A program made the translations under genes and the position numbers. Below are positions 8,107 through 15,345 of a DNA stretch of 32,072 nt, piece after piece; within the stretch, counting starts at the first letter, position 1, and each line of letters opens with the position of its first letter. This DNA comes from an uncultured Eubacteriales bacterium. Lineage in GTDB: Bacteria > Bacillota > Clostridia > Oscillospirales > Butyricicoccaceae. The notes below the pieces were generated by a model. That model was not told the origin of the DNA and searched no databases. It saw nothing but the letters and a program-made list of their open reading frames with translations. The DNA is taken from assembly GCA_934636325.1 (NCBI GenBank), contig CAKUAK010000021.1, positions 1 through 32,072 of the forward strand, in the 5' to 3' direction.

Positions 8107-9033
8107 CTAATCTATCATCCCCGAACCCTCGGGAATGATGAAATTGATCCTCCCGGGCTCTACCCTGAAGGTTATGCGGCTGCTCTCGACGATCTCTCCG
8201 TCAAGGTTTATGCACATATCGTTGCTGTCGCGGGAATAGATCTTAAGCTCCTTGGCCTGAACATACCGCAGGTATTTTCCAAGCTCTTTATATCTCCCCT
8301 GCTTGTATTTCCCGACGACCCCGGCGGCCTGAAGGCGGCTTATCTTATCGACAAGAAGCACATCGAGCATTCCGTCGTCGATCCGCGAATGAGGCACGGG
8401 GCAGAAGCCGCCGCCGTAATAGCGCCCGTTCCCGACAAAGACCATCGAATAATCCCCGTCGTACTGCACTCCGTCAATATTGACGTAATACTCGCGCCCT
8501 ATGCCGCGTATGACCGATTCCAGCGCCGACATACAGTACGGCAGTATACCCCCGCCGAGGAAGCTGTATTTGTCCTTTCGCATCGTGACCTGAGCGTCGA
8601 GCCCGACCGACAGCACGTTGAGGGCGCAGCCGCAATCGGATATGATGCAGTCGACCTTTGCCGGTGTGCCGCGGACAAGCCTGTTGAGGTCCATAAAGGC
8701 CTTTTTCCCGCCGCTGAACATCTTGACGTAATCGTTTCCCGTCCCGATGGGATAAACGGCGACGGCGCAGTTATCGCCCAACGCCGCCGCACCGTTGACG
8801 ACCTCATTGAGGGTGCCGTCTCCGCCGCAGGCATAAAAGATGAGCTGCTGCCGGTCATGGGCCTTTCCCGCTTTTTTTACTATGTCGGTGGCATGACCCG
8901 GATGTGATGTGAGATAGATATCATATTCGAGCGAATGCCCGCGGCAGACCTCTTCGATCCTTCTCACCGCCGCCGAGCTGGCGTCATGCCGCCCCGCCGC
9001 CGGATTGATTATGAAAATATGTCTTGACGACAT
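8107..9033 (-). CDS. Diacylglycerol/sphingosine kinase-like lipid kinase (DagK/YegS family)
   Basis: A 308-residue lipid kinase. The N-terminal nucleotide-binding half has IINPAAGRH (9-16), the diagnostic GGDGTLNEVVNG (70-81) and PIGTGND (95-101). The C-terminal half is the two-layer beta domain of this family. Soluble DgkB/DagK enzymes phosphorylate diacylglycerol, recycling lipid released during teichoic acid synthesis, while YegS-type relatives act on other lipids, so the exact substrate is not fixed by sequence. The start at 9033 has a GGGGAG ribosome site 21 bases or less after the upstream methyltransferase gene, so the two are cotranscribed. No membrane segment or signal peptide is visible. 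Confidence 0.9.
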   Translation of the reverse strand: MSSRHIFIINPAAGRHDASSAAVRRIEEVCRGHSLEYDIYLTSHPGHATDIVKKAGKAHDRQQLIFYACGGDGTLNEVVNGAAALGDNCAVAVYPIGTGNDYVKMFSGGKKAFMDLNRLVRGTPAKVDCIISDCGCALNVLSVGLDAQVTMRKDKYSFLGGGILPYCMSALESVIRGIGREYYVNIDGVQYDGDYSMVFVGNGRYYGGGFCPVPHSRIDDGMLDVLLVDKISRLQAAGVVGKYKQGRYKELGKYLRYVQAKELKIYSRDSNDMCINLDGEIVESSRITFRVEPGRINFIIPEGSGMID

Positions 9034-9054
9034 GGTTAAACAACTCCCCGAGCT

Positions 9055-10167
9055 TTATTTGAAATACATGTAAAGGTCGCATTTTATCATGCCGTTATAG
9101 AGCTTTCGCTTTTTATCGGCCCTGCGGCCATAGAACCTTTCAAACTCGGCATCAGAAGTGATTATGTATTTCTTAAGGCCGTTATTCCCGGCCGTTCGGT
9201 GCCCCAAGGCCGTATATATCCGCCTTGCCTGCTCGACATCCATCATGCGCTGACCATAAGGCGGGTTGGTTATCATAACGGCCCTTTCGGCCGGATAGTC
9301 CAGCTTGAGCGCATCGCCGACGGCCACCCTGATGCAGCCCTCTACCCCGGCCCTGCGGGCATTGGCCTCTGTTATGGCGGCACATTCGGGGTCGATATCA
9401 TAGGCGAATATGGGCAGCTGCTCGCGGTGCTCTTTTGCTATGTATTCCTCTTTAAGCCGAGCGAAAACGCGGTTGTCGTAAAAGCCCCAGAGCTCGGCAT
9501 CAAAGCCGCGGCGGGCGCCCGGCATGATGCCGAGAGAGGTCATCGCCGCTTCGATGGCGATGGTGCCGCTGCCGCAGAAGGGATCGATAAAGGTCTCTCT
9601 GCCCCTGTAGCGCGCCAGCTTGACCATCGAGGCCGCCAGCGTCTCGCGTATGGTGGCGATATTGCTCTGCTGCTTGTATCCGCGTTTATAGAGCGGATCG
9701 CCGGTGGTGTCGATGAATATTTCGGCCGTATCCCTGACGATCGAGAACTGTATCTGATATCTGTCCCCCGTCTCTTCGAGCCATCCGACCCCATAGCTTG
9801 CCTTCATGCGCTCGACGACAGCCTTTTTGATTATGCTCTGGCAGCTCGGAACGCTGTGCAGCATCGAATTGAGGCAATAGCCCTTTACCGGGAAGCTGTC
9901 GTCCTTGCCGAGGATATCCTCCCACGCTATAGCCTTTACGCCCTGAAAGAGCTCCTCGAAGCTGCGCGCCGGAAACCCGGCAAGGCGCATGAGCACGCGT
10001 TCACCGCAGCGAAGGATTATATTCGCCCGGGCGCAGGCCTCCATATCGCCGGAAAACCCGACCCTGCCGTTTTCGCTTTTGACATTTTCAAATCCGGCAA
10101 ACTTGAGCTCGTCGGCCACAAGGCCCTCGGTCCCCATCAGGCAGGGCACGATAAAATCATATGTCAT
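9055..10167 (-). CDS. THUMP-domain class I rRNA methyltransferase (RlmL N-terminal half family, COG0116 type)
   Basis: From the ATG at 10167 the protein has 370 residues. A ferredoxin-like and THUMP RNA-binding region covers about 1-155. The Rossmann methyltransferase domain follows, with DPFCGSGTIAIEAA (195-208) binding S-adenosylmethionine and NPPYG (301-305) as the N6-adenine/N2-guanine catalytic motif. The family modifies guanine of 23S rRNA. Unlike gamma-proteobacterial RlmL, it lacks the second (RlmK) methyltransferase domain, as is normal in Firmicutes. An in-frame ATG at 10218 has no ribosome site and would add 17 atypical residues, whereas 10167 follows GGAG. It is first in a two-gene operon with the lipid kinase. 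Confidence 0.9.
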   Translation of the reverse strand: MTYDFIVPCLMGTEGLVADELKFAGFENVKSENGRVGFSGDMEACARANIILRCGERVLMRLAGFPARSFEELFQGVKAIAWEDILGKDDSFPVKGYCLNSMLHSVPSCQSIIKKAVVERMKASYGVGWLEETGDRYQIQFSIVRDTAEIFIDTTGDPLYKRGYKQQSNIATIRETLAASMVKLARYRGRETFIDPFCGSGTIAIEAAMTSLGIMPGARRGFDAELWGFYDNRVFARLKEEYIAKEHREQLPIFAYDIDPECAAITEANARRAGVEGCIRVAVGDALKLDYPAERAVMITNPPYGQRMMDVEQARRIYTALGHRTAGNNGLKKYIITSDAEFERFYGRRADKKRKLYNGMIKCDLYMYFK

Positions 10168-10296
10168 GTATATACAGTCTCCAAATCCGTCTTTTATATA
10201 TGGCATCAAACACGCCATGCTTTTATACGCAGATATAATTTATTATCTTACAAAAAGCGTGATAATGCAACAGAAAAATATTTGTTTCCGGGGGTA

Positions 10297-10325
10297 TTGA
10301 CTCTGATGTGCTAAAGTGCTAAAAT
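10297..10325 (+). promoter_or_regulatory. Sigma-A promoter for asnA
   Basis: TTGACT (10297-10302), a 17-base spacer and TAAAAT (10320-10325), each one mismatch from consensus. The leader to the asnA start would be about 43 bases, too short for a T-box or other large riboswitch. Confidence 0.75.
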
Positions 10326-10374
10326 ACGAACCATATTTTTCAAATATACCTACTTACCAAAGGAGTGATAAGAA

Positions 10375-11388
10375 ATGGCAGCCAGTAAGCTGATCCTGCC
10401 CGAAGGATACCGGGCAGAGCTTAACGTACAGGATACCCAACGCGGAATCAAGGTGATCAAGGATAATTTCGAACGATACTTAGCTGTCGCTCTTAATCTC
10501 CGGAGGGTATCAGCCCCTCTCTTCGTCACAAAGGAAAGCGGACTCAACGACGACCTCAACGGCGTCGAGCGTCCTGTTGCTTTTGATATCCCGGCGGCCG
10601 GATGCGACGTTCAGATCGTCCATTCGCTGGCCAAGTGGAAGCGCTGGGCTCTCAAAGAGTACGGTTTCAAGCCCGGAGAGGGTCTTTATACCGACATGAA
10701 CGCCATCAGACGTGACGAGGACCTCGATAATCTCCATTCGGTATATGTCGACCAGTGGGACTGGGAAAAGGTCATCACCCCCGAGCAGCGCTGCGAGGAA
10801 TATCTGCGCGAGACGGTAAAGGATATATACAGCGCCATCAAGCAGACGGCCAGAACGGCATGCTATGAGTTCCCCGGCATCGACTTTCCCCTCGCCGAGG
10901 ATATATTCTTCATCACGACCCAGGAGCTGGAGGACATGTATCCCTCTCTGTCTCCCAAAGAACGCGAAAATGCCATTTGCCGCGAAAAGAAGGCCGTTTT
11001 CATCATGCAGATCGGCGATATGCTCAAAAGCGGCATAAAGCACGACGGACGCGCCCCCGACTATGATGACTGGGCCCTCAACGGCGATATACTTGTCTGG
11101 AACAATGTGCTCCAGATCGGATTTGAAGTCTCGAGCATGGGCATAAGGGTAAGCGAACAGTCGCTCAAAGAGCAGCTTGACAAGGCGGGCTGCCCCGAGC
11201 GTGCGGCCCTCCCCTTCCACAAAGCCCTTTTGAACGGCGAGCTGCCCTATACCATCGGCGGCGGCATCGGCCAGTCGAGGCTCTGTATGCTGATGCTGCG
11301 TTCGGCCCACATCGGCGAAGTCCAGGCTTCGGTCTGGCCCGAGGATATGATAAAGACCTGCCGCGAGCACGGCATATTCCTTCTTTAA
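10375..11388 (+). CDS. asnA: Aspartate-ammonia ligase (asparagine synthetase A)
   Basis: A 337-residue AsnA, full length for the family. It makes asparagine from aspartate, ammonia and ATP through an aspartyl-AMP intermediate, using a class II aminoacyl-tRNA synthetase-like fold. Visible family signatures include YLAVALNLRRVSAPLF (about 31-46), KRWALKEYGF, DMNAIRRDE, VYVDQWDWE and the C-terminal GGGIGQSRLCMLMLR (about 298-312). The start has AAAGGAG 9 bases upstream. It stands alone between a promoter at 10297-10325 and a strong terminator at 11420. Ammonia-dependent synthesis fits an ammonia-rich, amino-acid-fermenting habitat (inference). Confidence 0.98.
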   Translation: MAASKLILPEGYRAELNVQDTQRGIKVIKDNFERYLAVALNLRRVSAPLFVTKESGLNDDLNGVERPVAFDIPAAGCDVQIVHSLAKWKRWALKEYGFKPGEGLYTDMNAIRRDEDLDNLHSVYVDQWDWEKVITPEQRCEEYLRETVKDIYSAIKQTARTACYEFPGIDFPLAEDIFFITTQELEDMYPSLSPKERENAICREKKAVFIMQIGDMLKSGIKHDGRAPDYDDWALNGDILVWNNVLQIGFEVSSMGIRVSEQSLKEQLDKAGCPERAALPFHKALLNGELPYTIGGGIGQSRLCMLMLRSAHIGEVQASVWPEDMIKTCREHGIFLL

Positions 11389-11419
11389 GCCCTATTCTCT
11401 CTCCAAGATTTTTATAAAG

Positions 11420-11470
11420 CACATCGGGGGACTGCCGTTAAAAGCAGTCCCCCGATGTGTTTATTATATC
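11420..11470. terminator. Bidirectional terminator between asnA and hpf
   Basis: A perfect 16-base-pair stem (11420-11435 with 11444-11459) around an 8-base loop. The plus-strand exit is TTTATTATAT (serving asnA). The minus-strand exit is CTTTATAAAA, a weaker tail that could still end the hpf transcript. Confidence 0.88.
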
Positions 11471-11496
11471 TTGATCTTTATAATACGGAAAAGCAT

Positions 11497-12030
11497 TTAT
11501 CTGGCAATCAGCATGCCATAGCCGCCGTTTTTGCGCTTATATACCACGCAGTATTTTCCGCCCTCATCGCTGTTGATAAAGAAGAAAAACTCGTGGGACA
11601 GAAGATTCATCTGCATGATGGCGTCCTCGGCGGTCATAGGCTTGACGTCCAGCTCTTTTACTCTGACGATGTCGAACTCTTCGTCGGGAACATCCTCGAC
11701 CACGTCGGATATCGGCGTCGCCTTTGTGAAGGAATCCTCGCGCATACGCTTTGCCAGCCTTGTCTTGTTCTTCTGAATCTGCCGGTCGATGCTGGCCAGC
11801 GCGCCGTCGACAGAGGCATACATATCTCCGGTCTGCTCTTCGGCCCTGAAGATCATCGTGCCGTGGCTGACCGTGACCTCTACCTTATGCATCCCGCGCA
11901 GTATGGAATATGTCACCTGCGCCTCGGCTTCCTCGCCGAAATACCTGTCGAGCTTCTGGCACTTTTTCTCTGTGTAGGCCTTGAGATCATCGGATATCCT
12001 GACTTTTCTTTCGACAAACTTTACCTTCAT
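11497..12030 (-). CDS. hpf: Ribosome hibernation-promoting factor, long form
   Basis: A 177-residue long HPF/RaiA-family protein, starting MKVKFVERKVRISDDLK. The N-terminal S30AE-type domain (1-100) binds the 30S decoding region. The C-terminal domain (about 120-177, starting IVRVKELDVKPMTAEDAI) mediates ribosome dimerisation into inactive 100S particles. The upstream in-frame codons (to 12060) would add ten residues and lack a ribosome site. The ATG at 12030 follows AAAGGAG by 7 bases. It begins 40 bases after the amidohydrolase stop codon on the same strand, so it may be partly cotranscribed. It converges with asnA on the shared terminator. Confidence 0.96.
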   Translation of the reverse strand: MKVKFVERKVRISDDLKAYTEKKCQKLDRYFGEEAEAQVTYSILRGMHKVEVTVSHGTMIFRAEEQTGDMYASVDGALASIDRQIQKNKTRLAKRMREDSFTKATPISDVVEDVPDEEFDIVRVKELDVKPMTAEDAIMQMNLLSHEFFFFINSDEGGKYCVVYKRKNGGYGMLIAR

Positions 12031-12070
12031 GATGCTTCTCCTTTCGCTGGGTAGATACAATGCTTTGCTT

Positions 12071-13207
12071 TTATTTTACCTTTTTGCCGCTGACAAACAC
12101 GGCCTTGGGGCGGCTCATGAACTCGAAGGGATGACCCGACCACACGACGATATCGGCGTCCTTGCCGACCTTGATCGAACCGACACGGTCATCGACCTCG
12201 GCGGCCTTTGCGGAGTTTATCGTTACGGCCCTGATGGCGGCATCCATCGGCAGACCCTCTCTGACGCAAAGGGCGGCGCTTACGTTAAGATGCTGGAGCA
12301 GGGTCACGGGATGATCGGTGGTCAGTGCGACCTCTATGCCCTCTTTATAGAGCAGGCCGGCCGTTTTCAGGCTGCGGTTGGCCGTTTCGGGCTTGCTGCT
12401 GCCCGAAAGGATGGGGCCGACGACAGGGATAACGCCCGCTGCCTTGAGCTGACGCGCGGCGCGCACGCCGTCGGTGGCGTGGATGATAGTATACCTGATG
12501 CCGAACTCGTTTGCGACACGCATGGCCGTAAGTATATCATCACATCTGTGGCAGTGGATATGTGCGACCAGCTCGCCCTTGAGCACAGGTATGAGAGCCT
12601 CGCATTTTGCGTCGTATGCGGGATCTCCGCCCTTTTCCTTCTTCTCCATATAGAGCTTGGCCTTGGTCAGCGTCTCGCGCAGGATGGAGGCTGTCGCCAT
12701 TCTTGTCTGCGGAGCCTTCTTATTGAGGCCGTATACGCTCTTGGGGTTTTCGCCGAAGGCCATCTTCATGGCGCAGGGGGCCTTGACGATCATATCGGAA
12801 ATATCGTCGCCATAGGTCTTGATAAAGGCCATCTCGCCGCCGATGACGTTGGCGCTGCCCGGTCCGACAACAGCCGACGTGACGCCGAAGGACAGCGCAT
12901 CGTCAAAGGCCGTGTCAAAGGGATATATGGCGTCGATCGCCTTGATCTGCGGTGTGACGGGATCGGTGGCTTCGTTGGTATCGTTGCCCTCCCATCTGAC
13001 CGACTGCTCCATGATGCCTATATGGGTATGGGCGTCGATAAAGCCCGGAAGGATATATCCGCCCTCGGCGTCATACACCTCGCCCGAAGCCGCGGGAGCT
13101 TCGGCCGCATCGCCGAAAGCCGTGATGACGCCGTTTTCAAAATCGACGTATCCGTTTTCAAACTCCTGTCCCTCCGCTGTTATAAGACGTCCGCCTGTTA
13201 TTCTCAT
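12071..13207 (-). CDS. Metal-dependent amidohydrolase (imidazolonepropionase-like)
   Basis: A 378-residue amidohydrolase-superfamily protein. A small N- and C-terminal beta sandwich encloses a TIM barrel with the metal motifs DAHTH (His60, His62), HIHCH (His216, His218, His220), IIHATD (His243) and TTDHPVT (Asp298, His299). The tail VGSIKVGKDADIVVW is typical of the superfamily. Relatives include imidazolonepropionase and related cyclic-amide hydrolases, but no histidine-degradation gene is nearby and the substrate is unknown. No signal peptide. A GGAGGAG ribosome site precedes the start. It lies upstream of hpf on the same strand and diverges from the candidate small RNA. No clear promoter was found. 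Confidence 0.88.
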   Translation of the reverse strand: MRITGGRLITAEGQEFENGYVDFENGVITAFGDAAEAPAASGEVYDAEGGYILPGFIDAHTHIGIMEQSVRWEGNDTNEATDPVTPQIKAIDAIYPFDTAFDDALSFGVTSAVVGPGSANVIGGEMAFIKTYGDDISDMIVKAPCAMKMAFGENPKSVYGLNKKAPQTRMATASILRETLTKAKLYMEKKEKGGDPAYDAKCEALIPVLKGELVAHIHCHRCDDILTAMRVANEFGIRYTIIHATDGVRAARQLKAAGVIPVVGPILSGSSKPETANRSLKTAGLLYKEGIEVALTTDHPVTLLQHLNVSAALCVREGLPMDAAIRAVTINSAKAAEVDDRVGSIKVGKDADIVVWSGHPFEFMSRPKAVFVSGKKVK

Positions 13208-13244
13208 TTTTATCTCCTCCTGTCAAAATATTACATCTTTCCCG

Positions 13245-13273
13245 TTTACATATAACTGTGGATATGGTATTAT
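13245..13273 (+). promoter_or_regulatory. Sigma-A promoter facing the intergenic region
   Basis: TTTACA (13245-13250), a 17-base spacer and TATTAT (13268-13273), each one mismatch from consensus, on the plus strand. No plus-strand protein gene follows. The predicted start near 13280 coincides with the beginning of a long hairpin. Confidence 0.55.
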
Positions 13274-13279
13274 TCATCC

Positions 13280-13410
13280 AGAACACAGCGCAGGTATCGG
13301 GAAATGCTTCCCGGCATCTGCGGTGCGTTCTGACTTGTGTGAACGTGCCGTTCATATCTTTATCCCCACAACCCCAGCTTTTGCCGCCCGTCCTTCGGGC
13401 GGCCCTTTTT
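13280..13410 (+). ncRNA. Candidate structured small RNA (about 130 nt), family not recognised
   Basis: A promoter at 13245-13273 and an intrinsic terminator at 13383-13410 bracket a structured stretch. Bases 13281-13330 fold into a long imperfect hairpin: GAACACAGCGCAG pairs with CTGCGGTGCGTTC, then GGGAA pairs with TTCCC around ATGC. A second hairpin (GTGAACG with CGTTCAT, 3-base loop) follows near 13340-13356. A single-stranded pyrimidine-rich stretch with CCCCACAACCCC then leads to the terminator. I see no convincing open reading frame with a ribosome site. It does not show the conserved SRP-RNA or tmRNA motifs I know. The 6S or raiA families cannot be confirmed by eye. Confidence 0.4.
13383..13410 (+). 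terminator. Intrinsic terminator of the candidate small RNA
   Basis: GCCGCCCG (13383-13390), loop TCCTT, CGGGCGGC (13396-13403), then CCTTTTTT on the plus strand. The minus-strand exit has no T run, so it is directional. Further inverted repeats with CAAAACGC/GCGTTTTG follow at 13414-13444. Confidence 0.8.
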
Positions 13411-13473
13411 TGCGCGTTTTGGGCATCGGCCCGGCACAAAACGCCGCTGTTTTTGTGCATTTTGCCATTCTGA

Positions 13474-13520
13474 TGGTTAAAAGAAAAGCGCAGCATTCAC
13501 CGATAAATGAAACTGCGCTT
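13474..13520 (-). terminator. Intrinsic terminator ending the yab cluster
   Basis: On the minus strand AAGCGCAG (13520-13513), a 19-base loop and CTGCGCTT (13493-13486) followed by TTCTTTTAACC. It starts 9 bases after the stop codon of the S1-domain gene. Confidence 0.75.
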
Positions 13521-13528
13521 ATTGAGCT

Positions 13529-13966
13529 TTATTTTCTTCTGCGCGATCTGCTCCTGCGGTCATTCTGGCTGCGCAGATCCGACATCTTGGATTCGCTGCG
13601 CTGCATGAACATCCGCAGCTTATCCTCAAAAATGCTGTCAGGGCTCTTCTCCAGGACCGTATTCCCGACCGAAACAGACTCTGGCGCAGTTGACTTTGCC
13701 GGTCTCGGCGCGGCCTGCGGTCTCTCCGGAGGAGGAAGCGCCTTTTTGATAGAAAGATTGATCCTGCCGTTCTGATCTATACCTATGAGCTTTACCTTTA
13801 CGGTATCGCCCTCTTTAAGATGCTTTTTGATATCGTCGACAAATGTGTTGGCGACCTCGGATATATGTACCATACCGGATTTACCCGGCGCAAGCTGAAC
13901 AAATGCGCCAAAACCGGTTATTCCGGTAACCTTGCCCTCGTAAATGTTTCCAACGGTGAGATCCAT
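13529..13966 (-). CDS. yabR: S1-domain RNA-binding protein (YabR family)
   Basis: A 145-residue protein with one S1 RNA-binding domain at residues 1-75 (GNIYEGKVTGITGFGAFVQL, then GMVHISEVA and GRINLSIKKA). A proline- and alanine-rich linker follows, ending in the basic tail RSRSRRRK. This matches YabR and general-stress-protein-13 type proteins, which associate with ribosomes or RNA. Its place right after divIC matches the Bacillus order divIC-yabR. It begins 27 bases after divIC and is last in the operon, before the terminator at 13474-13520. The purine-rich GGGGG ribosome site is unusually far from the start (about 15 bases), so translation may be weak. Confidence 0.9.
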   Translation of the reverse strand: MDLTVGNIYEGKVTGITGFGAFVQLAPGKSGMVHISEVANTFVDDIKKHLKEGDTVKVKLIGIDQNGRINLSIKKALPPPERPQAAPRPAKSTAPESVSVGNTVLEKSPDSIFEDKLRMFMQRSESKMSDLRSQNDRRSRSRRRK

Positions 13967-13993
13967 CTGCAGCGCTGTGCCCCCTAAATTATT

Positions 13994-14278
13994 TTACTTG
14001 CTTGAAATATCGACAAAGACCCTTTGTCCAGGAATAATATATCCCAGCTTTTCGCGGGCGATCTCGGCGATATAATCGGTGTTGTCATCGCTGTCAAGAA
14101 TGTCCTGTATCATGCTGTTCTCGAGCTTCTGACTTTCGATCTGCTCCTGAAGCTCCGCCATCTCGTCCTCTTTTGCGCTTATCTGAAGCTGGAGCGAGAC
14201 CATTGTAAAGGCGGCATAAACCGAAAAAGCCAAAAGAAATATCTTTGCGGCTGCATGTACTTTTCTCGTCCTGCGCAT
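13994..14278 (-). CDS. divIC: Septum formation initiator, DivIC/FtsB-like
   Basis: A 94-residue bitopic membrane protein. A short basic cytoplasmic tail (RRTRKVH) leads to one transmembrane segment (about 11-30), then a coiled coil (about 32-60: KEDEMAELQEQIESQKLEN) and a small external domain containing IAREKLGYIIPGQRVF, the family's conserved end. DivIC joins FtsL and DivIB at the division and sporulation septum. A TTG at 14281 could also start it, but the ATG at 14278 is 8 bases after AAGGAG. A good promoter lies just upstream, so it can be transcribed apart from yabP-yabQ. Confidence 0.93.
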   Translation of the reverse strand: MRRTRKVHAAAKIFLLAFSVYAAFTMVSLQLQISAKEDEMAELQEQIESQKLENSMIQDILDSDDNTDYIAEIAREKLGYIIPGQRVFVDISSK

Positions 14279-14321
14279 CAATGCTGCTCCTTCCCAGATA
14301 CGGATATATTTTTACATAGTT

Positions 14322-14350
14322 ATTTTATTATCTTTTTTCGAAAAAGTCAA
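14322..14350 (-). promoter_or_regulatory. Internal promoter for divIC-yabR
   Basis: On the minus strand TTGACT (14350-14345), a 17-base spacer and TAAAAT (14327-14322), the same hexamers as the asnA promoter. It lies in the 81-base gap after yabQ and would let the division gene be expressed during growth. Confidence 0.65.
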
Positions 14351-14359
14351 TCCCCCGCT

Positions 14360-14737
14360 TCAACTTCCGCGCGGCATTTCGAAAAGCGACGCTATGGCCG
14401 ACGCAGCCTTGAGAAAATACTTTTTCAAAGCGCCCGCGGCCTTTCTCAGCCCCTCCCCGGTCAGCCTGACATAGTCCGAAAGGCCGAGAAAATATAAGGC
14501 CAGCCCGATGACCATCCCCCCGGGGATATACCATCTGATCTCGCCTCCGGCGCGAAGCTGCACGAGGGCTATGAATCCGGCCATGAATATGACGCAGTAA
14601 ATGACGTCGAGAATATGCGAAAGCCTTTTTGTCCCATCGGAGATTATGGCGAAAACATCGTAGACCAGCCCCAGCAGTATCCCCAGGGCCGAGGCGAATA
14701 TAAAGACCTTTGTCTGGTCGAGCAGCACGATCTCCAT
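14360..14737 (-). CDS. yabQ: Spore cortex biosynthesis protein YabQ
   Basis: A 125-residue integral membrane protein with hydrophobic segments at about 10-30, 42-62 and 68-86 and an amphipathic, basic C-terminus. Features fitting YabQ include the early LGILLGLVYDVF motif, the charged loop before LDVIYCVIFMAGFI and, above all, its position between yabP and divIC. In Bacillus subtilis YabQ sits in the outer forespore membrane and is required for cortex formation. The start is 8 bases after the yabP stop codon with an AGGCGG site, so the two are translated from one message. Sequence similarity alone would be modest, and the context carries the call. Confidence 0.87.
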   Translation of the reverse strand: MEIVLLDQTKVFIFASALGILLGLVYDVFAIISDGTKRLSHILDVIYCVIFMAGFIALVQLRAGGEIRWYIPGGMVIGLALYFLGLSDYVRLTGEGLRKAAGALKKYFLKAASAIASLFEMPRGS

Positions 14738-14745
14738 AGGGCCGC

Positions 14746-15027
14746 CTAAAAGAGCTTCGACCAGATGCCGCCCTTCTGCCGGCGGTCTCCGACATATTCC
14801 ATGCTGTCTATTCTGCCTGTTATGACAAGCTCTCCGGCGTCAAGGCTCAGCCGCTCTACATGCAGCCCTTCCCCGCCGGTCTGAAGCGTACCCTCGGTCG
14901 TCTCGGCTATTATCTCTTCCTCGTCAAAGCTGATGACGTCGGTCACCCCGGATATACTGAGACGCTGTCTTCCCTCAAGAATGATATTCCCGGCCTGCGT
15001 TCCGCGGCGAACCTCCTCTGAAGCCAT
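14746..15027 (-). CDS. yabP: Sporulation protein YabP
   Basis: A 93-residue cytosolic protein with the compact beta-rich YabP/YqfC fold pattern: NIILEGRQRLSISGVTDVISF (13-33) and GEGLHVERLSLDAGELVITG (52-71) lead to GRIDSMEY. YabP and its relative YqfC are sporulation proteins, made in the mother cell in Bacillus. It lies between the S4-domain gene and yabQ, as in Bacillus. Its AAAGGAGG ribosome site is partly inside a 9-base-pair hairpin (15039-15072), which could reduce translation. The gene is good evidence that the organism sporulates or descends from a spore former. Confidence 0.92.
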   Translation of the reverse strand: MASEEVRRGTQAGNIILEGRQRLSISGVTDVISFDEEEIIAETTEGTLQTGGEGLHVERLSLDAGELVITGRIDSMEYVGDRRQKGGIWSKLF

Positions 15028-15038
15028 AAAAAAGCCCC

Positions 15039-15072
15039 TCCTTTCATTTTTCTCTCTATCTTTATGAAAGGA
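15039..15072 (-). promoter_or_regulatory. Hairpin overlapping the yabP ribosome site
   Basis: On the minus strand TCCTTTCAT (15072-15064) pairs perfectly with ATGAAAGGA (15047-15039) around a 16-base loop. The second arm contains the AAAGGA part of the yabP ribosome site. The stem is AT-rich, so its effect is uncertain. Confidence 0.4.
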
Positions 15073-15081
15073 AGGGATATT

Positions 15082-15327
15082 TTATTCTGTAATTTCGCTG
15101 TAAAGCAGGGCGGCCCCCTGCTTTGTGGCATACTCGGGAACGTCGAGGACCTTTACCTTTATGGTGCGCGTCCCTATCGTCACCTCTATCACATCGCCCA
15201 CCTTGACCTGATAAGAGGCCTTTGCCTCTTTGCCGTTGACCATGACCCGCTGTGTGTCGCAGGCCTCGTTGGCGACGGTGCGGCGCTTGAAGAGACGGGC
15301 GATCTTGAGATATTTATCGAGTCTCAT
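15082..15327 (-). CDS. rqcP: S4-domain RNA-binding protein RqcP (YabO)
   Basis: An 81-residue protein that is essentially one S4 RNA-binding domain: MRLDKYLKIARLFKRRTVAN (1-20), then VMVNGKEAKASYQVKVGD. This matches RqcP (YabO, an Hsp15 relative), which works with RqcH in ribosome-associated quality control, supporting alanine tailing of nascent chains on split 50S subunits. The ATG at 15327 has GGAGGT right before it. An upstream in-frame extension to 15372 would run through a hairpin and is rejected. The position between HU and yabP is conserved in Clostridia. Confidence 0.92.
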   Translation of the reverse strand: MRLDKYLKIARLFKRRTVANEACDTQRVMVNGKEAKASYQVKVGDVIEVTIGTRTIKVKVLDVPEYATKQGAALLYSEITE

Positions 15328-15345
15328 TTTACCTCCATATACAGC

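Noticed and set aside
10326..10374. T-box or other riboswitch upstream of asnA
   Set aside because: Only about 50 bases separate the promoter from the start codon and no terminator hairpin is present.
13255..13265. DnaA-box-like TGTGGATAT
   Set aside because: A single near match (8 of 9) with no cluster of boxes and no origin genes nearby; chance is likely.
13245..13410. SRP RNA, 6S RNA or tmRNA as identity of the small RNA
   Set aside because: The conserved SRP tetraloop region and tmRNA ends are not visible, the length is short for 6S, and I could not fold a convincing central bubble. A 5' segment (TGTGGATATG, 13257-13266) can pair with bases near 13356-13373, but it lies before the predicted start.
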